This document shows, one piece after another, positions 8,984-16,811 of a stretch of 64,000 nt of DNA (its first letter is position 1; each line of letters opens with the position of its first letter). The translations under genes were made by a program, and so were the position numbers. The stretch is from AP-15 sp963788085 (GTDB lineage Bacteria > Pseudomonadota > Alphaproteobacteria > ATCC43930 > CGMCC-115725), in contig CAWBFS010000020.1 of the NCBI GenBank assembly GCA_963788085.1, forward strand, positions 1 through 64,000, read 5' to 3'. The notes below the pieces were generated by a model. It had not been told where the DNA came from. It saw nothing but the letters and a program-made list of their open reading frames with translations, and did not search any database.

Positions 8984-10150
8984 TCAGAGCAACGGAGTGT
9001 CTGATTCGAGGCCGAACAGCACCCGGCCGGTCGAGTGCATGACCCGCGGGTGTACGCCGATGTGCTGCGTCATGATATGCACATCGCGAAACGCACGCTC
9101 CAGCGGGCAACTCTCGTATATCGAACTGGCGCCGCCGGCCACGTACATCAGATCAACGGCCTGCACCGCGCTGCTGACGGCATGAGATGCGGCCAGTCGC
9201 GCGAGCGCCCGCACCTCCATCCTCACCTCGCCGGTCGCAAGAAGCTCCGTCCAAAGTTGCCCCAGGCTGTCGAACAGAAAAAGCCGAGCCGAGCGCACCA
9301 GCGCCTCGGCGTGCGACACCCGGACCTGTGCGTCTGGCGTATCGCGCAACATCTGGGTCGTTCGCACCGGGGTCTTGGCACCGGCAATCTCCTTGAGCGT
9401 CTCGATGGCTGTGCAGGCGATGCCCAGCGCCATCGCGCCGAGGCCAGGGATCACGCGGCAGAACGCCGGGATTCGGTAGCGCGGCTCGGGCAAGACGTAG
9501 CTGTCGAAGAACCCCGAGGCGAAAGCGATCGGCACAAAGACGTCATGCACCGCGATATCGTGGCTGCCGGTGCCACGCAGCCCGCCGACCGCCCAAGTGT
9601 CGATGATTTCGCATTGGCTGGCGGGCAGCAGCATGAAGCGGATCTCCGGACCGCCGGACGGCGCCGTGCGCGGCTTGCCGTCGCGATGCACGACCGACCA
9701 CAGAACCATCCAGGTCGCGAGCTCGCAACCGCTGACCAGCGACCAGCGACCGGTCAAGCGGAAGCCCCCGTCGACGACATGCGCCTGACCCGAGGGGCGC
9801 GTACTGTTGGCCGTGATGACGTCCGGATCATCATGGATGGCGTGCGCCGCCTCAGGGGAGAGCTGAGCTGCGGTCCAATGCGTATTGCCGTTCCACACGC
9901 ACCACGCAACCGACGCATCGGCTTTCGCAAGCTCCTCGAATACCGCGATGCCGACCATTGGCGTCAGGTCGAGCCCGCCATAGGCCGCCGGCAGGAAAAT
10001 GCGAAAAAATCCGGCGCGGGCGAGGTCGCGCGCGAGATCTTCCGGCAGCCGTCGGGACGTTTCGATAGCGTCGCGCTGCGCGATAATGCGCGGCTGGAAG
10101 TCGCGGGCAGTCGCAAGAAGCGCAGCGCTGTTTGCCGTATCGTGCATCAT
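8984..10150 (-). CDS. Acyl-CoA dehydrogenase-family flavoprotein, probably a monooxygenase-type member
   Basis: 388 residues from MMHDTANSAALLATA. The acyl-CoA dehydrogenase fold is clear: N-terminal helices (LPEDLARDLARAGFFRIFLP), FAD region (DGGFRLTGRWSLVSGCELAT), and the C-terminal helical domain ending PRVMHSTGRVLFGLESDTPLL. The SLVSGC and GTGSHDIAV segments resemble the HsaA/HpaH/DszC group of flavin-dependent hydroxylases more than fatty-acid dehydrogenases, and no catalytic Glu is evident. No flavin reductase lies nearby, so the substrate stays open. Confidence 0.78.
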   Translation of the reverse strand: MMHDTANSAALLATARDFQPRIIAQRDAIETSRRLPEDLARDLARAGFFRIFLPAAYGGLDLTPMVGIAVFEELAKADASVAWCVWNGNTHWTAAQLSPEAAHAIHDDPDVITANSTRPSGQAHVVDGGFRLTGRWSLVSGCELATWMVLWSVVHRDGKPRTAPSGGPEIRFMLLPASQCEIIDTWAVGGLRGTGSHDIAVHDVFVPIAFASGFFDSYVLPEPRYRIPAFCRVIPGLGAMALGIACTAIETLKEIAGAKTPVRTTQMLRDTPDAQVRVSHAEALVRSARLFLFDSLGQLWTELLATGEVRMEVRALARLAASHAVSSAVQAVDLMYVAGGASSIYESCPLERAFRDVHIMTQHIGVHPRVMHSTGRVLFGLESDTPLL

Positions 10151-10326
10151 TACCCCCACCAACACAGCGGTGAAGCTTGCTGTTTGACGACGCAAAGACA
10201 ATCCGCGGCCCGCCAGACATGCTTTTGTGGGCTGGTCGAGATCCTCGGGTTTATCTCGGACGGCGCGCCGTCGACGACGTGAACCCTATGGCCAGTTTGG
10301 CGCGCACATCGGGGCGGCTTCGATTA

Positions 10327-10968
10327 TCACTCGTCCCGGTATTTGATCGAGCAGCCGTAAGCGCGGGTCGAGGCGACTGCGACCGGCTGGCCGGCGGCGA
10401 TCGCGTCGAGCGCGGCGGCGACGTAATTATGCGCCGTCTTGACGTCGGCGAGGCGGGTCGACGGCGTGTCGTCGATGGCGCCCATATAGACCACATGGCC
10501 GGTGCGGTCGATCACGACCATATGCGGGGTCGCGCGCGCATCGTAGAGGCGGCCGACGGTGCCGTCGGGGTCGAGCAGGAAATCCGTCGGGGTTGCGCGC
10601 CAGCGCGCGAGATCGGCCTTGGCCTCGGCGGGGGTCACATAGCCTTGCTCGCCGGGAGCGGAAGACGCGATCGTCAACCAGACGACCCCGGTGCCTGTGT
10701 ATTTCTGCTGCAGCGCCTGCATGTTGCCGCTGTTGTAATGCTTGCCGACAAACGGGCAGCCGTCATTGGTCCATTCGAGGACGACGATCTTGCCGGCATA
10801 ATCGCCGAGCCGAATGGTGTTGCCGGCGATATCGGAAGCGCTGAAGGAGGGCGCCGGCGCTCCCGGCTTTGCCGTGGCGGCGGACGGAACGGCAGTGGCG
10901 TGCTCGACAGCGAAGCTGCCGATCGCGGCGAGTGCGGCAACTGCCAGGGTCTTGCTCAGGGCGCGCAT
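10327..10968 (-). CDS. Exported thioredoxin-like redoxin (AhpC/TSA or TlpA-like)
   Basis: 213 residues. A signal peptide (MRALSKTLAVAALAAIGSFA) is followed by a redoxin domain: PAPSFSASDIAGNTIRLGDY, then the active-site region EWTNDGCPFVGKHYNSGNM with a single cysteine rather than CXXC, and the cis-Pro loop RATPHMVVIDRTGHVVY. It lies 23 bases after the DsbD-like gene on the same strand and is probably its periplasmic electron partner. The CPFV-KHY type is a known subgroup of thioredoxin-family proteins. Confidence 0.83.
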   Translation of the reverse strand: MRALSKTLAVAALAAIGSFAVEHATAVPSAATAKPGAPAPSFSASDIAGNTIRLGDYAGKIVVLEWTNDGCPFVGKHYNSGNMQALQQKYTGTGVVWLTIASSAPGEQGYVTPAEAKADLARWRATPTDFLLDPDGTVGRLYDARATPHMVVIDRTGHVVYMGAIDDTPSTRLADVKTAHNYVAAALDAIAAGQPVAVASTRAYGCSIKYRDE

Positions 10969-10991
10969 GAGGGGCCTCAGTCGCTAGTGGA

Positions 10992-13102
10992 TCAACTCTT
11001 GCCGATTGCGTCGAGCACGCTCGCCGCGGTCAAGATCTGCGGCAGCATGACGGGCTCGCCCCCTCTGCCGGAGTAGAGCAGATAGAGCGGAACGCCGCTG
11101 CGCCCGAATTGCTGAAGAAATTGGGTGATTTCCGGGTTCTGACTCGTCCAGTCACCCTTGAGGGGGATGATGCCGCGTTCAGCGAAGGCCTGGCGGACGG
11201 CACCGCTGTCGAGGGCGACCCGTTCATTGATCAGACAGGTGACGCACCAGGACGCCGTCAGATTGACGAAAATTGGCTTGCCCGCGGTCTCCAGAGCGGC
11301 GAGCCGTTGCGGCGTAAAAGGCTCGTATTGCAATCCGTCGCGGAGAGCGGCGGATTTGGCCGGCACTGCTCCGGCCGGCACTGCTCCCGTAAGGGAAGCG
11401 GCGAGAAAGATTGCGGCGGCGCCCCCGGCGGCGGCCAGTCCGGTGCCGAGCCACCACCCGAGAGGCGCGGCAAACCGCGTCTGTCCATAGACCCATACCG
11501 CGAAAGCGACGAGCACCAGCCCGAACAACGCACCCAATGCATCGCCGGGTCCGACCTCCTGGATCAGTACCCAGAGGAGCCACGCGACCGTGCCATAGAG
11601 CGGGAAGGCGAGCAGCTGTTTGACCAATTCCATCCACAGTCCCGGCTTCGGAAGCAGGCGCTGCCACCGGTAGGTGAGCGACGCGGCGAGATAGGGGGCG
11701 GCGAGACCGAGGCCGAGCGCGAGAAAGATGCCGATTGCCACTGCCGCGGGAGCGATCAGCGCAAAGCCGAGAGCGGCGCCCATGAACGGGGCGGTGCAAG
11801 GAGTCGCCACGATCGTCGCCAGGATGCCGGTGAAGAACGTGCCCGCGAGCCCCGAGCGCGCGGCGAGCCGCCCGCCGACGCCGCCGAGCGCGCCGCCAAA
11901 GCCGGCGACCCCGGATAGGCTCAAGCCCATTGCGAAGAGGAGATACGCGAGCACCGCGACAAAGACCGGCGATTGAAGCTGAAAGCCCCAGCCTACCGCT
12001 TGGCCGCCGGCGCGCAGCGCGAGCAGCGCGACCGCCCAGCGCCGCAAAACTTGCAAGCACCCCCGCCGTATAGGCGAGCCCGTGATAGGCCCGCTCGGAG
12101 CGTTGCCCATGGGCGTGCTGCGCGACGCTGAGCAGTTTCAAGGAAAGGATTGGGAACACGCACGGCATCGCGTTGAGCACGACACCGCCGAGAAACGCCA
12201 GCAACAGCGCCTGCCACCAGACGATGGCGCCTTCGGCCGGTCCCCCCGGAACAGGGTTGGCGCTGACTTCAAAGGCGCGATCGGCGCCATCCTCGCCGCG
12301 TAAGGAGAGCACGCCATCGAGGGTCGCCGGCGCAGCCGTGCCGTCCGAGGCTTTCGGCAAAACGATCGCCAAACCATCGCCACGCCGCTCGATGCGCGGA
12401 TTGGCGGCGGCGTCGATCAGCGATTCCTTGGTCGGAAAAAACACTCCTGTCGGGTTCCGCAGTTGGCCGATGGCGCTCGACGGGACCAGAAGCCGGAAAT
12501 CATCGGCATCGGACGCGAAGCGGGTCTCGAACGGCGCCGGCACCGGCAAATGCCGGCGGGCGGCCGCGAACAGTGGCGCGACGGCAAGATCGGGCGCGGC
12601 GGGTTGCACCGCGACCGGCAGTTTCAACGCCTAATTTGGCACCCCCTGGGATGCAGATATCGGCGCAGGCGAGCCAGGATGCTTCGGCGTCGAGCACGGC
12701 GGTTTGTCCGGCCGCCAGCTCTTTCGGAGCAGCGATCGGAACCAGGAGATCGACGGTTCCGGCGTAGCCGTAGTTGCCGATGCCGTTTTGCACAAAGTGC
12801 TCGGGCACCGGCCAGAGGATGTGCCCCGCCGAAAACCCGGGCGGCAGCTTCCAGTCGATCGTCGTAGGCAAGCCGGAATCGCCGGGGTTCTGCCAGTAGA
12901 CATGCCAACCCGGCTTGACCTCGAGCCGAAGATCGACCCACAGAGTCGCCCCGGGCGCAATCGAGGCGGCTTCTGCGACGAGGCCAGCCTTGACCAGATC
13001 TTCCGGCGCCGGAGGGCCGCCCGCCCGCGCGCTCCCCGACGAGAGCAGCGCCACCAGGCCGGCGAGCGCCGATATCCTCCTCAGGGTCGCCTCAATTCGC
13101 AT
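10992..13102 (-). CDS. DsbD/ScsB-family thiol:disulfide interchange protein, two frameshifts
   Basis: Homology runs through three frames. From 13102: signal peptide and N-terminal domain (WHVYWQNPGDSGLPTTIDWK, ASWLACADICIPGGAKL). From ~12627: KLPVAVQPAAPDL and the first membrane Cys (LNAMPCVFPILSLKLLSV). From ~12030: further helices with the second membrane Cys (ATPCTAPFMGAALGF) and a C-terminal thioredoxin domain with WCVTC. Removing one G near 12630 and one near 12032 joins all parts. The whole protein would carry electrons from cytosolic thioredoxin to periplasmic thiols such as the redoxin encoded next. Confidence 0.85.
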
Positions 13103-13225
13103 CCCGCTCCGCCACGATCCTTCGCCCGCTTAAATATAGCGCACAAATAGACTTGACCCGAACGCGCTTCCAGCCGCACTTGGGAACGACCGAGCCCACG
13201 AGCTTCCGGCAGGAAAAGACGAGCC

Positions 13226-14005
13226 ATGAACGAACCCCGCACGCTCGCGATCGATATCGGCGGGACCGGGATCAAAGCCGCATTGCTTGACGACACGGGC
13301 AGCATGATCGGCGAACGGCAGCGAGTGCCGACGCCGCCCAAGCCGGTTGCGCCCGAGGATCTCGTCCGCGCCATCGACGAGGCGGCAGCGCCGCTCGGCA
13401 CCTTCGAGCGCGTCTCGGTCGGCTTTCCGGGTTATGTCCGCGATGGACGGGTCATCACCGCGCCCAATCTCGGCACCGACGCGTTGGCGGGCTTCGATCT
13501 GCAATCGGTCCTGGCCGAGCATCTGGGCAAGCCGGTCCGCGTGCTCAACGATGCCGACGTCCAGGGTTTCGGGGCGATCAAAGGTCAAGGCGTGGAAATG
13601 GTGCTGACGCTCGGGACCGGCGCCGGGACGGCGCTCTTTCGCGACGGCGAGATCATGCCGCATCTCGAGCTCGCCCATCACCCGGTCAGCGGGAACAAGA
13701 CTTACGACGAATACATCGGCAATGCCGCCCGCAAGAAGAAGGGCAGGAAGGCCTGGAACAAGCGGGTCGCCAAAGTCATCGACATCCTGCGCGAGGTCGT
13801 CCGCTTCGACCACCTCTACATCGGCGGCGGCAACGCCAAGGACATCACCTTTCCGCTGCCGCCCGATGTCACGATTGTGCCCAATACCGATGGCCTGACC
13901 GGCGGCATCCGGCTGTGGCAGAAGGACCCGACGGCCTATGCCGCCGCCGATGTCCCGAGCCGCGACGGTGCGGCGGCCGAACCGGAAGGTGAGCCTACCC
14001 CCTAA
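13226..14005 (+). CDS. ppgK: ROK-family kinase, polyphosphate glucokinase-like
   Basis: 259 residues. The phosphate-binding loop TLAIDIGGTGIKAALLD, the sugar-binding segment VRVLNDADVQGFGAIKGQG and the phosphate-2 motif LTLGTGAGTALFRDG are those of ROK sugar kinases. The short length and the segment ELAHHPVSGNKTYDEYIGNA match bacterial polyphosphate glucokinases, which phosphorylate glucose with polyphosphate. The gene stands alone on this strand, with the convergent amidohydrolase gene abutting its end. Confidence 0.83.
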   Translation: MNEPRTLAIDIGGTGIKAALLDDTGSMIGERQRVPTPPKPVAPEDLVRAIDEAAAPLGTFERVSVGFPGYVRDGRVITAPNLGTDALAGFDLQSVLAEHLGKPVRVLNDADVQGFGAIKGQGVEMVLTLGTGAGTALFRDGEIMPHLELAHHPVSGNKTYDEYIGNAARKKKGRKAWNKRVAKVIDILREVVRFDHLYIGGGNAKDITFPLPPDVTIVPNTDGLTGGIRLWQKDPTAYAAADVPSRDGAAAEPEGEPTP

Positions 14006-14833
14006 TCAGGCCGGCCGCTTCCAGCCGAGCCAGTCGCAGACGGCCTGTCCCATGACCAGCTCCTTGTCGCGGCCCTGCAGCCACGGCAGCTCTTCGGTGA
14101 ACATCGTTACGCATTGCCGGTAGGAGCACGGCATGCGGGTAATGTCGGTCCCCCAGAAGCAGCGCTGCGGGCCGAACGCATCGAACATCTGCCGGATGTA
14201 TTTGTGGATGTTGCGATAGGGGTAGGGCTCGCTCGAATAGCTCGGCGCCCCGGAGAGCTTGAGCCCGACATTCGGGTATTTGGCGACGGCCAGCATCTCG
14301 CCCAGATCAGCAAAAGCCGCATCGTCCTTTGCCGCGCCGCCGCCCCCGTGGCGGCCCATGTGGTCGATGTGCAGTTTCAATCCGGGATGCCGCTCGGCGA
14401 TTTTGGCGAAAGCGGCCATGTGGCCGCCGGCGAGGAGCCCAACGGGCAGCTTCTCCCTTTCGCAGGCCGCCCAGAACCAGTCGAGCGAGCCGTCGGTCCA
14501 CCAGCTCTGCTGATGCGGCTGGTTGAAGGTAAAACGAAAGCCGAGCATGCCTGGGCGTTGCCGCCAGTTCTTGACGATCGCCTCGCGATCCGGGCTTTGC
14601 AGGTCGAAATGCCCGAGGATGCAGAATTTGTCCGGGTGCCGGCGGACCGCCTCGACCGCCAGCTCGTTGACCTTCTCGCCAAGCGTGCTGGGAGGATGAA
14701 GCACCGCCGCGTCGACCCCGGCCTCCGCCATCTCCTTGAGCGCGTCATCCATGGAATAGGTCGGGATTTGCCGGTGCTGCGGCGACATCCGGGCGTCTTC
14801 CCAGATGTGGATTTGGGAATCGACGATCGGCAT
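14006..14833 (-). CDS. Amidohydrolase-family (TIM-barrel) metal-dependent hydrolase
   Basis: 275 residues. It opens MPIVDSQIHIWEDARMSP; the usual HxH metal motif appears as Q-I-H, so one histidine is replaced, as in the lactonase-like amidohydrolase 2 subgroup. HLDLKLHIDHMGRHGG-like (LKLHIDHMGRHGGGGAA) and FWGTDITRMPCSYR give the later metal/acid residues. A catabolic lactone or decarboxylation substrate is likely but unknown. It starts 57 bases upstream of rplT's stop but belongs to a separate function. Confidence 0.82.
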   Translation of the reverse strand: MPIVDSQIHIWEDARMSPQHRQIPTYSMDDALKEMAEAGVDAAVLHPPSTLGEKVNELAVEAVRRHPDKFCILGHFDLQSPDREAIVKNWRQRPGMLGFRFTFNQPHQQSWWTDGSLDWFWAACEREKLPVGLLAGGHMAAFAKIAERHPGLKLHIDHMGRHGGGGAAKDDAAFADLGEMLAVAKYPNVGLKLSGAPSYSSEPYPYRNIHKYIRQMFDAFGPQRCFWGTDITRMPCSYRQCVTMFTEELPWLQGRDKELVMGQAVCDWLGWKRPA

Positions 14834-14890
14834 CGTTTTTCCTCCGGTCCGGTTTCTTGCCGGCCTCTTGGCCGGCGCAATAATAATGCC

Positions 14891-15274
14891 TCAGGCAGCG
14901 GCGGCAGGTTGAGGCGCCTTCTCGAGTGCGGCCTGTGCGGTCGCGGCGATCGACTGGAAAGCCTCGGGCTCGCGGATCGCGATGTCTGAGAGCACCTTGC
15001 GGTCGAGATCGAGCCCTGCCAGCTTGATGCCGTGCATGAACTGCGAGTAGGTCAGCCCGTGCTGCCGTGCGCCGGCGTTGATCCGCTGGATCCACAAGGC
15101 GCGGAAATCGCGCTTGCGGTTGCGCCGGTCGCGATAAGCGTAGCGCAACGCCTTCTCGACCTTCTCGATCGCGACGCGGTAGGCGGTGCTGCCGCGCCCG
15201 CGATAGCCCTTGGCGAGCTCGAGAACCTTCTTGTGACGGGCGTGGGTGGTAACCCCGCGTTTGACGCGTGCCAA
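14891..15274 (-). CDS. rplT: 50S ribosomal protein L20
   Basis: 127 residues, typical length. MARVKRGVTTHARHKKVLEL and AYRDRRNRKRDFRALWIQRI are the conserved 23S rRNA-binding parts, followed by YSQFMHGIKLAGLDLDRKVL. It follows rpmI by 3 bases. In many bacteria L20 represses its own operon by binding the mRNA leader; I cannot see a clear leader structure here. The C-terminal tail is Ala/Pro-rich. Confidence 0.98.
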   Translation of the reverse strand: MARVKRGVTTHARHKKVLELAKGYRGRGSTAYRVAIEKVEKALRYAYRDRRNRKRDFRALWIQRINAGARQHGLTYSQFMHGIKLAGLDLDRKVLSDIAIREPEAFQSIAATAQAALEKAPQPAAAA

Positions 15275-15277
15275 GGC

Positions 15278-15481
15278 TCAGCCCCGGAGATAGGGCATAT
15301 AGGTCAGGACGAGCTTGGCGTCACCCGGCTCCATCGTCGTAGTGCCGCGCCGCAGCCGCTTTCCCTGGGTCGATTTGCTGATCAGCCGGTGGCGCTTGTG
15401 GCCCCAGTTCCGCTTGATCTTGCCTGTGGCGGTACGGCCGAAGCGCTTCTTTGCGCCGCTCTTCGTCTTCAGCTTGGGCAT
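15278..15481 (-). CDS. rpmI: 50S ribosomal protein L35
   Basis: 67 residues: MPKLKTKSGAKKRFGRTATG ... KSTQGKRLRRGTTTMEPGDA. Start at 15481 is fixed by the family; the reading frame extends upstream without homology. It is normally directly downstream of infC, but here 739 bases and an oppositely oriented gene (15653-16171) lie between, so rpmI-rplT must have its own promoter in 15482-15652 or depend on antisense-crossing read-through. Confidence 0.97.
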   Translation of the reverse strand: MPKLKTKSGAKKRFGRTATGKIKRNWGHKRHRLISKSTQGKRLRRGTTTMEPGDAKLVLTYMPYLRG

Positions 15482-15652
15482 CTCAAGATCCGTTTCAGGC
15501 CTGCGGCGCCGAGGCACCCGGCCCGCCGCCCCTTGGAGCGGCGCTATATAGCGATGCCGCGCAATGAACGCAAGCGCGGCACCTCGCCTCTCTTCTCAAG
15601 TGTTGCTGAAAGAATAAATGATACTACCAGCGAAAGCCAGAGGAGACCTGCA

Positions 15653-16171
15653 ATGCGCCACGCAAGGCGGTGGGTCCACGCCGTGAGGTTGACGGCTGCA
15701 GCGGTCTTGGCCTTGGGGGATTTAACGATAGCCGAAGCAGCGGCTTCGAATTCCCCTCCCCCCGACCCCGTCTCTTCGACGCTCGTATTGCGCGGCTCGG
15801 CAGATTCTCCCGAACAGGCCGCCGCAGCTTCCAATGGCGGCGGGCCGACAGTGTTGCGCGGTTCACCGCCGTCGGCTGCGCAACCGCATGCCGCCCCTTA
15901 TGCCTGCAATTCAGGCCTCGATTACGATCCGAACTATGGTTGTGTGCTGCCGAGCTATTCCTACGCCCCCGATTACGAGTATTGGCCCGATTACGGGTAC
16001 TGGCCCGGTTTCGGGTTCGGCGGGGTCGATACCGGCCGCGGGCGCCGCGGGTTCCGCCAGGGCTTCGCCCATGGCATTGGCCGAGGACGAGCGTTTCGCT
16101 TTGCTCATCCCTTCGCCCATAACGGCTTTAGTCACGGCTTCGCGCATGCCGCCGGGTTCGGCCACCGATAG
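15653..16171 (+). CDS. Small exported protein with VLRG repeats and a Tyr/Gly/His-rich tail
   Basis: 172 residues from an ATG with AGAGGAGA upstream. Signal peptide (VRLTAAAVLALGDLTIAEAA), then two related segments STLVLRGSADSPEQA and PTVLRGSPPSAAQP, one Cys pair (ACNSGLDYDPNYGC), a YSYAPDYEYWPDYGYWPGF block and a Gly/Arg/His/Phe-rich end (FAHGIGRGRAFRF, HGFAHAAGFGHR). I do not recognise a family. It is transcribed against infC and rpmI and splits that classical ribosomal operon. Confidence 0.75.
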   Translation: MRHARRWVHAVRLTAAAVLALGDLTIAEAAASNSPPPDPVSSTLVLRGSADSPEQAAAASNGGGPTVLRGSPPSAAQPHAAPYACNSGLDYDPNYGCVLPSYSYAPDYEYWPDYGYWPGFGFGGVDTGRGRRGFRQGFAHGIGRGRAFRFAHPFAHNGFSHGFAHAAGFGHR

Positions 16172-16220
16172 CCGGTAGAGTACCCGGACTAGACTGCCGA
16201 CCGCGCTCGGCCGGCCAAGG

Positions 16221-16757
16221 TTATTTCGGCGACATGACCATGGTCATCTGCCGGCCTTCCATCCGCGGCATCTGTTCGACCTTGGCGATTTCGTCGAGAT
16301 CATCCCTGACCCGCATCAGGACGTCCATGCCCAGTTCCTGGTGCGCCAGCTCGCGCCCGCGGAACCGCATGGTCACCTTGACCTTGTCGCCTTCTTCAAT
16401 GAACTTTGTCATGCTGCGCCGCTTGACCTCGTAATCATGGTCGTCGATGCTCGGGCGCAATTTGATTTCCTTGACTTCGATGATCTTTTGTTTCTTACGC
16501 GCCTCATTCTTTTTCTTCTGTTCTTCGTATTTAAACTTACCGAAATCGAGTATTTTGCAGACTGGCGGATCGGCGGTCGGCGCGATTTCGACGAGGTCGA
16601 GACCGGCTTGAACGGCCATGGTGAGCGCTTCGTTGCGCCCGACGACACCCACCATCTGGCCCCGCTCGTCGACGAGGCGGACGCGCGGGACGCCGATCTC
16701 ATCGTTGATCCGGGGTCCCTCACGGGTGGGAGTGAAATTCATCGGTGGTCTGGGTAT
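16221..16757 (-). CDS. infC: Translation initiation factor IF-3
   Basis: About 178 residues covering both IF3 domains: GPRINDEIGVPRVRLVDERG, the linker KYEEQKKKNEARKKQKIIEV, and VKVTMRFRGRELAHQELGMD. It prevents premature 70S joining and checks initiator tRNA. The best-placed start is an ATA at 16757, 7 bases after AGAGGAG; an ATG at 16742 lies too far from that site and a TTG at 16761-16763 too near. Rare start codons (AUU in E. coli) are how infC regulates itself, so ATA fits. thrS lies just upstream. Confidence 0.93.
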   Translation of the reverse strand: MPRPPMNFTPTREGPRINDEIGVPRVRLVDERGQMVGVVGRNEALTMAVQAGLDLVEIAPTADPPVCKILDFGKFKYEEQKKKNEARKKQKIIEVKEIKLRPSIDDHDYEVKRRSMTKFIEEGDKVKVTMRFRGRELAHQELGMDVLMRVRDDLDEIAKVEQMPRMEGRQMTMVMSPK

Positions 16758-16811
16758 GTACAATCTCCTCTGGGAGGTTGACGGGGTTCGTCCGCAAGCA
16801 CGGTGCGACGG

